A stretch of DNA of 64,000 nucleotides. Origin: Mimachlamys varia. Taxonomy: Eukaryota; Mollusca; Bivalvia; Pectinida; Pectinidae. Of the stretch, positions 10,230 to 22,642 are shown piece after piece. Location of the stretch: the NCBI GenBank assembly GCA_947623455.1, contig OX392545.1:25991001-26055000 (forward strand). The letters run 5' to 3'. Every line of letters starts with the position of its first letter. Position 1 is the first letter of the stretch. The translations under genes were made by a program, and so were the position numbers. The notes under the pieces are model-generated. The model searched no databases, had not been told where the DNA came from, and worked only from the letters and a program-made list of their open reading frames with translations.

Positions 10230-11478
10230 CACCTGTTGATCTCTCATTTGTATTATAGACCGTTTCCTGTTCATTGTTTATAGTCTGTTTCATATTTCTG
10301 ACCAGTGAATGCCTGTTATGTATGTGTCCATATTCCTCTTTGACCATATTTGCCTGTTATGGTCTGTTTCACATTTGACCAAAAAGATACCAAATTTTGG
10401 TATATATTCCTAAATCAATGTACACCTGTTTAAAAAAAGGTCTGTTTTATAGTTTGACCAGGAATGAGCGTAAATGGCAGTGGCATATATCATGAAATAA
10501 TCTACAAATTCATTCTTTCAACGCCTTTAAAAAAAATACAAGTGCTAGCTTTCTTCTACAGTTGAAAAGAAACTGAAATCAGGATTCAATATCATAATCA
10601 AAGTTAAGTTTAAATGGAGAAACTGATGATTACTAAGAAATGTTGAAACCTTTAAAATGAAAATAATCAGCATGTGCTAAGAAGTTCCTGTCTACATCTG
10701 ATATACCACATGTAAAGCATGTCATGAAATAAGATTTGTATGAAATATTTTACATGAAAATGTTATGCATAATGAAATTTTCTTTTAAAAGCCAGAACTG
10801 TCAGATGGAGGTTGGGACCAATTTTAAAGTTTGTTTTCCCTGGGACCCACAAATTTAATAAATTTGGGAGTCCTTTGACAATTTAAGGAGTCAAAATGCA
10901 GGTTTTTGTGCGTCAGGGAAAACCCTGTAACCAGGGGGAAGGGGGACACAGGAATCCAACACATGACATAAGGTTTTGTCATTCACTCAACCAATTGAGC
11001 TAAAAAACAAATTCTAGAATAAAACTAAAACACGACTACTCCTATGTGCTGATCTGACCCACCTGTCCCATTTCAGAATTTGCAGATTGTTTGGTGACTG
11101 TATGCCACACTGTGTGAATGTTGAGTATAGTCTGTTTCATATTATTGACCATGCCATATTTGTTACAAAGTCTGTTGATTTTTATACGAACGTTAGTGAG
11201 TGAGTTTGTATTGAACTTGATATATAAGTTGATATTTGAAGAAATGTGACCTTGATATTTGACGTCATGACTACTGACCTTGATGCATGTGATGTTGATT
11301 GCTCAAGTCATGTGACCTGATATTTAGATCATGTGATCAAGTAAGTTAATATGTCACCTTAATTTAAAGTTAATTAACTTTTATTTTTGAGGTCATGGGA
11401 TATTGAAAAAAAGTCATGTGACCAGTATTGCTTGTAATAAAGAAGGCATTGGACCTCCATGATTAAGTATTACTCTTT
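10230..11478 (+). other. GABPA 3' UTR and flank
   Basis: AT-rich sequence with repeated short phrases (GTCTGTTTCATAT, GACCATATTTGCCTGTTATG). No open frame of note. Candidate polyadenylation signals AATAAA occur at 10857-10862 and near 11437, and again near 12172-12181. The sequence alone does not show which is used. Confidence 0.5.
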
Positions 11479-11866
11479 ACAATCTGATTAAAATCCAGAT
11501 CATAATTGTCAGTCAATACTTTAGGCCTACAGAGGATCTTATAACTTCCTTTTAAGTGGTCATGTTCTGGTGAGCTTATGCAATAGCCGATCAAATTGAT
11601 AAAATGACCGCCTACAAGATCTTGAAAGTGACTGTTGGTGAGTGAAAAAGCTTGCATACTCAAATTTGTGCGTTAATTCATTTCTTCACAAGAAGCTAAC
11701 GTGCATGTTGTGACGTTATAACATGCTGCAGCTGACATTGTCACCTAGACATTCCCATTGAGTGTGAAGTATAGGCAGAAGTCATCAGAACATGGTTTCA
11801 AATGGGACGTTGTCAGATCCTTGTTGTAACAGAGTGAGAATAAGGACTTATATTTTAGTCAGATTG
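11479..11866. mobile_element. MITE of the CAATCTGATT family
   Basis: Ends are CAATCTGATTAAAATCCAGAT at the left and TTTTAGTCAGATTG at the right. Internal landmarks of the family are present: GGTCATGTTCTGGTGA, a block shared with 16424-16716 and CATCAGAACATGG. A central hairpin contains ACAAGAAGCTAACGTGC. No coding capacity. Confidence 0.75.
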
Positions 11867-12209
11867 CTATATAAGCATAAAAAATAGTGAAGTATTTGTG
11901 GAAGGACTAGTTTTGCAATGTCATGAATTCTAAGGGAAAAATGCTCAAATAATTCTGATTATTTCAACTTTTCAAAACAAGACAATATCCAATAGCTTTA
12001 ATGTTTTAAAGTTTTATTTACTGCAGGTAAATTGTTATCTGTACAAGTTTTATTATGAATACTAATTTATTTGAACATTTAATTAGACTTGCAGTGACAC
12101 CTGTACCCAGTTAAAATGTAAGCAAGACAGATTTATACAACTTTATATATTTTGTCTAATATTTGTTGTAAAATAAATAAAGTTTACAAGATCTTAACAT
12201 ATCATTTAA

Positions 12210-12595
12210 AGGCCCAATATACGTAACTTTCGGCAAAACTTGAAGCAAAAATCTAGCCTCATAACTTATTTTATTTATAGATTTAGCAACGATTAACTGA
12301 TATCAGCAATATTCAAGATGAATTATTTCGCGGTTACTGGTACAGCAGCATTTGAAACACGCTATTTGTAAACACGCATCCATTTCGAACCGTCTTCTAC
12401 CTTCGGTTTGTTGTTGATGTGGGCCCCACCTGAATTATTTTCAATTCTTTGGATTTTTTTGTCAAGAGTTTCTTGTTAGTTACCGCTCAGGTTTACTTCG
12501 TTTTAGGCTTATTTGTGCATGGTTATCAACTGGATTTTTTTTCAGAATTTTTCAAAATCACGAAAATATCCCTGAAAGTTACGTATATTGGTCCT
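12210..12595. mobile_element. TTAA-flanked MITE, AGGCCCAATATA family, copy 2
   Basis: A 386-bp copy with ends AGGCCCAATATACGTAAC and TTACGTATATTGGTCCT, flanked by TTAA at 12206 and 12596. It is longer than copy 1 and retains the subterminal ACTTTCGGCAAAACTTGAAG inverted repeat. Confidence 0.85.
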
Positions 12596-15240
12596 TTAAG
12601 AAAGACCACATTTTTTATATCCAAAGGTCTCCCTGTGATCAGGAACCATGTTACAAATTCTAAACAAAAAAGTGCATTTGGAAGTATATTAATTGTTTGC
12701 TTGGTATGTGAATTTCATTGAATTGTAAATGTAATGTAAAATTACACCAGAAATATAGAAAAAAATTACAATAAATGTATAATGATTAAAACTAAGGAAA
12801 ACAGGAAAAAATGTTTCAGGACTGGAAGCCAGCTTTAAAATCAGGACTAGTCTTAATTAATTGTATGAGGGAGGCACTGTATTGATATATGTTGGGTTAA
12901 CCCAGATCTGCCTATCACTTTCAATATTTGTTGGATGGTAAGGACTTCGTAAACGTGCCTCTCACCCACCACTTGTTGTTAATTCTGGAACAGCCCTCAT
13001 AGCAAATAAATGATCTCCCGCCAACATAAATCCTAGAGTTGATATGTTTAAAATAGGAAGGATGCTTCATTTATGTACATATAATCAAATGGAGAAAATG
13101 ACCATAATAACAACTTTGTTACGGTCATCTGACCATAATTACATCTTTGTTATGGTCATCTTCACCCTTTGATTACTCAACTTAACTGCCAAACTCTTGA
13201 ATTCCTTGTGGAATCCTTCGGCTGAGTAACATAGAACCACACCAAACTTTTTACATGGACGTTGGATCTCACACTTCCCCTGTAACTATAATATACATAT
13301 ACTTTGAGTCACATAATGTTCCTGTGGTGATCCTCTAATCAGTGAGAATCCCTTGACCAATCTCTTAACCATTTCACCCCTTGTATCTTTATAGACTCTC
13401 CCTTGCATTGATGTGGGTGAGGCCATTATTGTTTACAAAGGGGAAAGGATTAACCTGACGGAATGTGTTGTTTGGTATATTTAAGAGTTCTCACCTTCTT
13501 AACTTGAGTAAACAGTTCCATCCATTTATCAGTGCAAGTCCATTACAGTCTGCAGTGATGGAAAATTGAAGGTTAACATTATATGTACAATCATATACTG
13601 TAGACTTCACAGGTTTGATTTATACTTTATTCTTGTAGAACAATGTAAAAGTCTGATTTAGGAGTGGATTAGATTGTATACTGTCGACCAATTAGAATTA
13701 ACCTAATTACCTCCCTTGTGTTATATCATTTAGTTCAGAGTTATTTTAATAGAAAAGAAATTAATTTACCAAATTCATTTTTTCAAAAAACATTGTGTCT
13801 ATTTAGATAGGGAGCCTGTCCAGTCTTTGTTATGCTGTCTTTTCTGCATTACTTTGAATAGGATTTCCAGACAGTTTTAACACCTTAGAAGAGATTATCA
13901 TTGTTTTGTTTGAATATTAAAGAAATACATAATTTTAACAGGGAATAGAAAATGGTGAAATTCTCTACCTTTAATACCTCTATAGTTAACAGCATTTGTT
14001 GAAATAACTGATTCCAGTTTGACAGGATTTTTTTTTGTTTGTCAAGTTACATATCTGTCTGTAATATTAGTTTCCTGTTCCTGAACTACGATTTACAACG
14101 AAGTCCTTTTTGGTCTCTTTACCTTAATCCAGGAAAAGCTTAATTATTTTTATAATTGTAAATTTGTTTAACTAATTGTCTCTAAACAATATATTTATGT
14201 GATATATCTGAAATTTTTAAGTGATTTTTTTTTTTTTTTTTTTTTTGAGAGGAGGATTTTTCTTTTGTAATATTTCTTGGTTATTTATTTTTCTTAAACT
14301 AAGTTTCATGTATTAAAACGACAAAATTTGGTTGCTGCATTTATTCATTGCAGTAATGCTGTATAAATTGGTTTAGAAACACTAGTCAGACCATGTTTAT
14401 AGGTTTATAGTACGGTGGATTTTAGCCAACACTGGAAAATATTTATAACCTGATGTAAAAATTCCTTCATATGGCTGTTATCACATCATTGTTGGCTATA
14501 ATATTACAGTTAGTATGACAGATCTTTTTTTTATAAATATAACTGATCCTTGTTGTAGGCTTAATTGAGAATTGATTGTATTAGGAAATAATTTGAATTA
14601 GGAGAAATACATTACATCAGCGTATTTATATGTACGGGAGAAATACATTACATCAGTGTATTTATATGTGATTCGTGCTGAAAATTCATGACCCAAGTGT
14701 CTTACAATGCTGATGCCTCTGGTACCAACCTTTCAGGGTACCTGATCATTTACAGGAGAGAAATTACATGTGCACAGAATTTACACTGTGATAAAGATAA
14801 TTTGGTTATTGTACAGTAGAACAATTCTGGTTTTGGGGAGGAGGTAGTTGCGAGGCCTTATGTCATGTATTTTTCTAGGAACTTCGACTTTCCACCACCA
14901 AAACCTGGCATATCCGAAATTACAATAGCTGTAAATAGGATGTAAACCAGGGAGAAAAGTAAAATTGATTAATTTATCATCTGAACAAGAATCTAGGCTT
15001 GTACAGCCCTGGAACTCATATTGCAATCAACATTAGTTTCCTACAGTGGTTCTTTTAAATGATTTGTATACACAATTAAGACCTGTTTAAATTGGTTAAA
15101 CTAATTTTCTATCTCAATGAAAAAAAAAAATTCATAAACTAATAATTGATTGATTTCTCATTGAAATAAAAAAAAATATCACCATCCACTGTACACCAGC
15201 GAAACCACAGATTTAAGTTTCCAGTTATGCAGAAGGTGTC
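12596..15240. other. Intergenic AT-rich region
   Basis: No gene, RNA gene or long repeat recognised. Small items: CCATAATNACAACTTTGTTA repeated at 13102 and 13133, a T run at 14227-14247, and a 36-bp direct duplication (GGAGAAATACATTACATCAG) at 14600-14672. Confidence 0.5.
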
Positions 15241-15429
15241 CTAAAGCTAGGGGGGGGGGGGGGGAGGGGGTTGATGTCACAGTGTATATATCAGGAAGTT
15301 ATTTAATGTTGGTATTTCCTGTCCAGGAAATGTTTGTAAATTTGTACAGAAACACACAACTGATTTGTACTAAATGTGAACGCTGAGTTCAAAATAAAAA
15401 TACAAAATTCTGACAAAATTATCTTGTTG

Positions 15430-15860
15430 TCTTTATATGGTTAGTATTGGTCAAATTATGTGTTTTGTATACATAACATTTGGAATATTTCATGGTGGGC
15501 CAAAATCTGTCCATAATAATTGTTGTTATCGCTACTTCTTAAGAAGAACTGGATGGATCATTCTCAAATTTCATATGTGGGTTCATAATTGTGCATGGTC
15601 TATTTTCAGGTGGATCTGATAAACAATTTGGCCGACAGGCGTCCATCTTGGGTTGGACAGTTATCGTTTGTTATTCAATATTGCTATTTCTTGACAAGTA
15701 CTGGATAGATCATTCTCAAATTTCATGTGCAAGATTTATATTCGGACAGAATCGATAAAACAATATTGCCAACAGCGCCATCTTGGATTTGACAGAATTA
15801 GTTTGTTATCAATATTTCTTAATAAGTACTGGATGGAATATTCGCATATTTTATGTGAAG
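15430..15860 (+). repeat. Degenerate tandem repeat, about 145 bp unit
   Basis: About three diverged units share GGATGGATCATTCTCAAATT, CATCTTGG(G/A)TT and GACAG-(T/A)TA-GTTTGTTAT, near 15540, 15700 and 15830. The 112-residue open frame over it shows no recognisable protein. A G run (15249-15271) lies upstream. Confidence 0.6.
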
Positions 15861-15965
15861 ATTCATCATTAATCCCTAATATTGCATTGTCCCATATTCG
15901 GACTAAAAAAAATAACAAAATAAATGGACAACAGTACGCCATACTTGATTTTAATTTTAATTATA

Positions 15966-16396
15966 CAGTGGACTCAATATTACATTCCTCTTTATATCAT
16001 GTCCCCCCCCCCCCCCAGTACCATTTTTCTCTCTATATAATCTATGTCATTTTATTTGGTTAATATCATGTATTTTGAGGTGAATTCCTCATAATATCAT
16101 GTTTTCTTTTACCAATCACATAAAATATCAGAAAATGATGTAATTTCCATTGATTTCAGATACAACTTGTAAAAAATATTGCATAGAAAATAAAAAGATA
16201 ACCCCAAAAATTATTTTTAATTGAAATAATGTTATCTATATACATGTATTGAAACAATCGAATAGCTTACTTTTAGTTATGGAGATTTGAAAAGCTCTAG
16301 ATTTAGTGGAAAAGCATGTTCCTCTTAATGTCACATTCCTGTTAATATCATGTTTTTGTCTGACAAATGCAACATGATATAAAGAGGAGTGCACTG
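15966..16396. mobile_element. TA-flanked MITE with CAGTG/CACTG ends
   Basis: A 431-bp segment. The left end CAGTGGACTC...CTCTTTATATCATG is matched inversely at the right by CATGATATAAAGAGGAGTGCACTG. TA dinucleotides border both ends (15964, 16397), as for Tc1/mariner-type insertions. A C run lies at 16005-16017. No transposase. Confidence 0.7.
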
Positions 16397-16423
16397 TACT
16401 GGTATTTTGTTATCGGTCTTTCT

Positions 16424-16716
16424 TCAATCTGATTAAAATCATATCTTGATCTCCGATCCGTTCTGTAAACTTCTCTCTGCTGCATTAAGATCTGAGCAAA
16501 TCCAAAAGGGGGTCATGTTCCGATGACCTTTTGCATTAGCCAATCAAATTACTACTGTCAGAATCTGGACAGTGAAATTTTGAGGCGACAAAGCTTGCAT
16601 AAACACATTTGTCCGTTTTGTCATTTCGTCACCAAAAAATCGCGTGGAATAATGTGACGAATGTCAGATCCTTGTAAAACGGAGTGAGAACAAGGATCTG
16701 TATTTTAATCAGATTG
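16424..16716. mobile_element. MITE of the CAATCTGATT family with a 9-bp target duplication
   Basis: A 293-bp copy ending TCAATCTGATTAAAATC and TATTTTAATCAGATTG. The flanks carry GGTCTTTCT at 16415-16423 and 16717-16725, an exact 9-bp direct duplication. Nine bp is typical of Mutator-like elements. Internal GGTCATGTTCCGATGACC matches the other copies. Confidence 0.85.
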
Positions 16717-16969
16717 GGTCTTTCTCTTATATTTCATATTTAGTTTCCAGTTGGGCCTAAGTTGAACTGACAGGTAACCATCTTTGATTTTACAGTTAAA
16801 AACTGATTTATTTTATAGATCTAAGTAGAAGGAAGGATAAAAATCAAACTTTTTTTAAGAGCACATGGAAATAATCAATTGTAGGCGCCACTGTCTCTTT
16901 AGGATTTCTTGTTAGGTCACATGAGCTTTACTTATTCTGATCGCTATCCGTCCGTTTTAGTATGTAAAC

Positions 16970-17180
16970 TTTTTACATTTTCAACTTCTCAAGAAGAACC
17001 ATCGGGTGGATTATTTTCAAGCTCGGTCAGAATTATCCTTGGTAAATGAGGATACAAAATTGTAAAATTGGGATTTCCTGCCCCAACCCTAAGGGTCAGG
17101 GTGGAACCCCAAAGAGGAAATCGATTAATGTTTAAAAAAACATTCTCCAGATTTGGAGGAACTGTAGTCCATTTCTCTAC
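16970..17180. repeat. Dispersed repeat fragment
   Basis: A short region with AAGAAGAACCATCGGGTGG and TTGGGATTTCCTGCCCC, resembling old interspersed repeat debris. Nothing coding was seen between the MITE ending at 16716 and the foldback starting at 17283. Confidence 0.3.
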
Positions 17181-17282
17181 ATGAATGGAAAGGACATTTG
17201 TTTTTTTAAATTCAGTACCCCCTGGTCATCCGTTCAGCACTGGGGAAGAGGTAAAGTTTACTACAGTTTAAATGCCCGTTTA

Positions 17283-17772
17283 AGGTTATATATTGCCCCA
17301 TTGTCGGAAGCCCACGGTACACATCTCTGACGTTTGCATTCCGTGGACCAGAAATCGGTATAAACCTTCGTTTCCCCGAATAGAAGTTTATTCGGAGATT
17401 TCGACCAATCAGAATGGTCGTTTCTCGTGCCACTCTGTTGGATCATTTTACCGTGACCACGACCAGTACGTTTCTGTAGGCATGACGCCGATGACAATCG
17501 CCGTATAGCAGGACCTTATATTTTAATCACAATCGACACAATTATAGCACAATCGACAGGTTTTATTGACAGACGGTGCTACAAATGAAACGGGATACCC
17601 CGGCTTGATGTCCCGGCTGAATGTAGTCACAGATGAAACCATCGATATGATTGGCTACTATTTTAGTACGAAAACGAGAGTTTCTTTCCATTTTAGCCCA
17701 CGGGATGTAATCGTCAAGTGTACCGCAGGTTTCCGACGATGTTATTGCCCAAATTCATCAATCCTTGAGTTT
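17283..17772. mobile_element. Diverged foldback element with long inverted repeats
   Basis: The left arm 17283-17430 (GTCGGAAGCCCACGGTACAC...CCGTGGACC) matches the reverse complement of 17640-17772 (GTCGGAAACCTGCGGTACAC...CCGTGGGCT) at roughly three-quarters identity. The GC content is higher than in the flanks. Open frames on both strands over the arms appear to be by-products. Confidence 0.65.
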
Positions 17773-17779
17773 TGCATCC

Positions 17780-18440
17780 AATATTAATGATCAAACACAG
17801 TTATTTTGATCTTTGTTAAACTGACTTCTCAAAAGTGAAAAGTTACAAACTTTTCCTTGACCTTTGAACCAATGACCATGACCTTTATTACGCTTTGTCT
17901 TTGGTCAGTTGATCCTAGCTTGTTGAATTTCTGCTAACCTAACCTTTCATCATAATTTCATAACAAAATGTATTCAGAGAAAAGCTACAAAATTTGACCA
18001 TGATCTTTGACCCGGCGACCTTGAATTATGTTACTTGATTCTGACCAACTTTGCTTCACAATGTCAAAACAAAATGCTCATCAGTGGAAAACTACTAAAA
18101 CAATTTCTTGACCAAATATCATGCAACTGATAATGGGACCCTTCTTTTACCCAAAAGTGTAATTTTCTATGTAAACTATATCAAACTGCATCGTTTCCTA
18201 AGGGGAGATGGTGAAGTCAGTGCGGCATGAAATTCACAATTTTTATGAATTAAACACCTAAATCAAGACCCAATATAGATATACAGCTTCCATCTAGATA
18301 CAAATTTGACTTACTGCCAAGGTCACAATAGTCAAATACTTTAAACCTATAACGTTTTCTAACATAAATGACCTTTAACTACTCACTGTCAATATTAGGA
18401 GGTTAAATATGTACAGCAAAAACTTTGAAAATTGCCTTAT
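17780..18440. other. Repeat-like region rich in TGACCTTTGACC
   Basis: Two diverged units of about 130 bp carry AAAAGTTACAAACTTTTCCTTGACC or GAAAAGCTACAAAATTTGACC, followed by ATGACCTTGA-type phrases. No gene recognised. Confidence 0.4.
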
Positions 18441-18449
18441 GAATGACCA

Positions 18450-19644
18450 CGAGACGGAAGCATTGAGCTACGTGATAGCATGTTGATGACAGTTGAAAAT
18501 ATGTTATTGAACTACGTGATGGCACGTTGCTGACAGTTGAAAATATGTTATTGAATTACGTGATGGCACGTTTCTGACAGTTGAAAATATGTTATTGAAC
18601 TACGAGAGAGCATGTTGCTGACAGTTGAAAATATGTTATTGAACTATGGATGGCACGTTGCTGACAGTTGAACATATATATGTTATTGAACTACGAGAGA
18701 GCATGTTGCTGACAGTTGAAAATATGTTATAGAACTACGTGATGGCACGTTGCTGACAGTTGAAAATATGTTATTGAACTGCATGATGGCACGTTTCTGA
18801 CAGTTGAAAATATGTTATTGAACTGCATGATGGCATGTTGCTGACAATTGAAAATATGGTATTGAACTAAGTGATAGCACGTTGATGACATTTGAAAATA
18901 TGTTATTGAACTACGAGATAGCACGTTACCGACAGTTGAAAATATGCTATTGAACTACGTGATAACACCTTGCTGACAGTTGAAAATATGTTATCGAACT
19001 ACGAGATAGCACGTTACCAACAGTTGAAAATATGTTATTGAACTGCGTGATAGCATGATATGTTGATGACAGTTGAAAATATGTTATTGAACTACGAGAT
19101 AGCACGTTACCGACAGTTGAAAATATGCTATTGAACTACGTGATAACACCTTGCTGACAGTTGAAAATATGTTATCGAACTACGAGATAGCACGTTACCA
19201 ACAGTTGAAAATATGTTATTGAACTGCGTGATAGCATGATATGTTGATGACATTTGAAAATATGTTATTGAACTGCGTGATAGCATGATATGTTGATGAC
19301 AGTTGAAAATATGTTTTTGAACTACGAGATAGCACGTTACCGACAGTTGAAAATATGCTATTGAACTACGTGATAACACCTTGCTGACAGTTGAAAATAT
19401 GTTATCGAACTACGAGATAGCACGTTACCAACAGTTGAAAATATGTTATTGAACTGCGTGATAGCATGATATGTTGATGACATTTGAAAATATGTTATTG
19501 AACTGCGTGATAGCATGATATGTTGATGACAGTTGAAAATATGTTATTGAACTACGATATAGCACGTTGATGACAGTTGAAAATATGTTATTGAACTACT
19601 GATAGCATTTTGATGACAGTTGAAAATCTATTATTGAACTACGT
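18450..19644. repeat. 46-bp satellite with higher-order structure
   Basis: About 25 units of CACGTTGCTGACAGTTGAAAATATGTTATTGAACTACGTGATAG-like sequence. Blocks of four to five units repeat as larger units: the marker GCTATTGAACTACG recurs at 18946, 19127 and 19357, giving 181 and 230 bp spacing. The array resumes at 22346-22408 after a LINE insertion. Frames on the - strand are repeat by-products. Confidence 0.95.
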
Positions 19645-22345
19645 GTAAATGCTTTTAACAATGATTTATCTTTTACACCTTTTCATGTATCTTACATTTT
19701 TGATGACTTGGATGATGTTTATTGGGCACATGAGTACTTACTTCATGAGGTGATGGATGCCCATGTGCCTATTGTTGAGAAAAAACCTAAACTTGTCAAA
19801 CCACCCTATTTCAACAATGAACTCCGCAAAGCTGCTTTTAAAAAGCGTATGCTACTTAATAAATATAGAGCATGTAAGAGTTCTGTAAACTGGGATAAGT
19901 ATAGGAAACAGAGAAACCTGGTGGTTAAACTACGTCTGAAATCTATCCGGAATTACTTCATTGTGAGATGTGCAGGTGATTCAAAGTCCAAGGACTTTTG
20001 GCCCACTGTGAAGCCTTTTTTTATCGAATAAAATAAAATCTAGTGGTGCTACTACAGTTCTCTGTGAGAATGACAACATTATTTCTAATCAAAAAGATGT
20101 CTGTGATGTTTTTAATGATTATTTTGTACATGTTGCTGACAATATAGGAAACCCTTCGGAAAATCACAATCTACAAAACCACAGTAGTATACATAGCATT
20201 AAAGCAAATGTCAAGAGGGAAAACTCTTATACTTTTCAACCAGTCAATGCCGAAACAATTTCAAAGATCATAAAAAAGCTTGACTGCAAGAAATCTGTAG
20301 GTGTAGATGGTATTCCTTCCAAGGTACTTAAGGCAGGGTCCCCTTCGTTAAGTTCTGTCCTGGCCACTTTGTTTAACTCTTGTATCGAGACAAGGTCATT
20401 TCCACACAATCTAAAGATGGCACAAGTTGTACCAATTTACAAAAAATGACCCTCTTGATAAACAAAATTACAGGCCTGTCAGTATTTTACCCTCTACCTC
20501 AAAAATCTTTGAAAGAATCTTACATGATCAATTATATGAGTTTTTTAACAATGTATTTAATCCCTTTCTTTCTGCTTTCAGGAGGGGATATGGATGTCAG
20601 TCTACTCTGCTGCGACTCCTTGAGGATTGGCGGGCCTTGGATGAGAATAAGTTTGTAGGTGCTATCCTCATGGATCTCTCCAAGGCCTTTGACTGTATTC
20701 CTCATGGACGGCTACTCGAGAAGCTGACGACATATGGGCTGGATGAGAGCGCTGTTGGTCTCATCAGCAGCTATCTTGGGGCAGATTTCAGCAGAATAGA
20801 CTGGGGTCCAATGTCTCTGACTGGGAGCAGTTGGAAAGGGGGGTACCTCAGGGCTCTATTTTAGGACCACTTATTTTTAACATTTTTATCAATGATATTT
20901 TTTATTATGTTCATAAAGGTACTCTATACAACTATGCGGACGACAACACTCTGTCCCATATTGACTCTGACCCTGTACATTTAACAAACACACTTGAAGG
21001 GGAGAGCAATATTTTAATCAACTGGTTTGAAGATAATGGTATGAAGGCCAATCCTGATAAGTTTCAGGCTATATCTATTGGGAAAAAACACACAATAAGA
21101 TATACTCTTTTACTGTTAAGGATCATGATATAAAATGTGAAGATGTTGTTAAACTTTTTTAGGTGTAGATATAGATTTTAATCTGAAATTTGATGTTCAT
21201 GTATCCAACATTTGTAAAAAATCTTCAAAACAGCTATGTGTGTTGAAAAGAATTGGCCGTGATCTTAGCAAGCAGGGGGGAATTTTAATTTTCAAATCTT
21301 TTATTCTTTCAAATTTTAATTACTGTCCCCTGGCTTGGCATTTTGCAGTTTGAATTCCACCAGAAAGATGGAAAAGATACAAGAGAGAGCAGTTCGTTTT
21401 ATTGAGGATGATTTTACAACACCAATATCAGAACTTTTACAGAAACTTAATTTATCATCATTGCATATTCATAGGATGAAAAACATGGCGTGTGAAGTTT
21501 TTAAAATTGTAACTAATGTAGCTCCTGATTATATATGCAATCTTTTAACTGAGAAAACTTCTTTTTATAATATCAGGAGTGAAAGGCAGCTGGAACTACC
21601 TAGAGTACGGACAACCAGGTACGGACTTAAATCTTTCCGCTACGAGGCCGCCCGGATATGGAACAGTCTGCCAAACCATATGAGGAAGGCGGATAGTTAT
21701 CCAGAGTTTTCCAGACTGCTGCATACCTGGGATGGCCTCGTGTGCTCCTGTGGTATATGTTCGAGTGCTTAGCAATGCTTTTTATTTTTTGTTTGTCTTA
21801 ATGACTTGCTTGTCTCATGTCTTGCCTTTTTGCATGTTTTTTTTTAATTTTTTTTTATTATAACCAGCAGCACAGTTATTTGTTTTTTTAGCCCTTATTT
21901 TCAATCTCAATTGTTTAATCACTTGACTTCATTGTCTTCTTTTAATTTACACTATATTGGTGTATATTATGTCAAATTTTATTCTCTGCTATATTAGCAT
22001 CTATGTATATTTGACTTATAAGTGCTTTAATCATCTCAATAGCAGCACCTGTGTGATATGCAGGTGATCAATATTAATAAATAGTATAAATTTATTATTC
22101 TGGTAAATGTGATATATGCCACTATGTGCTGCTGTGTTATACATGTATAACCCAAATATTTTACTTACATTGATGTAATTTCATACTAGCTTGTCTTTGA
22201 TAGTGTACAGCTTTGCATGTTGCTAAGTATTTAGTTAATTACCTTGTTTTATGTTTGCCTTTTACTATGTATGTCGGAGAAATAGCGCTACAGCGCTATT
22301 TTATATATGCGACTTTACATAAAGCTTCTTGTATCTTGTATCTTG
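19645..22345 (+). mobile_element. 5'-truncated, frameshifted non-LTR retrotransposon
   Basis: Coding remains run in one direction through several frames. 19648-20031 covers the region after the endonuclease (W-H-EYL-DAHVP). 20032-20445 and 20427-20790 carry RT with YRPVSILPSTSKIFERIL and ILMDLSKAFDCIPH. 20831-21120 has GVPQGSILGPLIFNIFINDI and YADDN. 21335-21772 is the C-terminal region with VRTTRYGLKSFRYEAARIWN. At least four frameshifts mean no functional protein. The 3' UTR includes the palindrome AATAGCGCTACAGCGCTATT at 22281-22300. The element ends in repeats of TTGTATC, typical of LINE tails. The endonuclease is missing. The RT resembles the Jockey/CR1 group; the clade is not certain. 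It sits inside the 46-bp satellite. Confidence 0.92.
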
Positions 22346-22408
22346 AGAAAGCACGTTGCTGACAGTTGAAATATGTTATTGAACTACGTGATAACACGTT
22401 GCTGAAAT
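22346..22408. repeat. Remainder of the 46-bp satellite beyond the LINE
   Basis: AAGCACGTTGCTGACAGTTGAA and the following TGAACTACGTGATAACACG are units of the array at 18450-19644. This shows that the LINE split a pre-existing satellite. No clear target-site duplication is visible. Confidence 0.9.
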
Positions 22409-22636
22409 ATTAATGAAGTACCTGTTCTTTTGAACATGTTCGAACCGCCAATTGAAAACGGTTTTCCCAAAGTTATTTGGTAGTTAAACGTTTAATTACA
22501 TCAAGGTTAAATGTAGATTAATTTACAGTACACTAATTAAATGACGCTGACATGTGTGACCTTGGTTTTACGGAACCTGTCGTAAAGACACAAGACGGGA
22601 ATCAAAAACAATAACACATAATATATATTCATTTTT

Positions 22637-22642
22637 TTTATT
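22637..22642 (-). promoter_or_regulatory. Candidate polyadenylation signal of the tetraspanin gene
   Basis: AATAAA on the - strand, about 550 bp after the stop codon of the tetraspanin at 23193. The sequence between (22643-23192) is AT-rich with no other feature, consistent with a 3' UTR. Which signal is used is not shown by sequence alone. Confidence 0.4.

Noticed and set aside
18727..19379. Open frames on the - strand with repeated HIFNCQQ-like phrases
   Set aside because: By-products of the 46-bp satellite.
18450..19644. A CRISPR-like array of regular repeats
   Set aside because: Units are directly adjacent with no unique spacers, in a eukaryotic intergenic region; this is a satellite.
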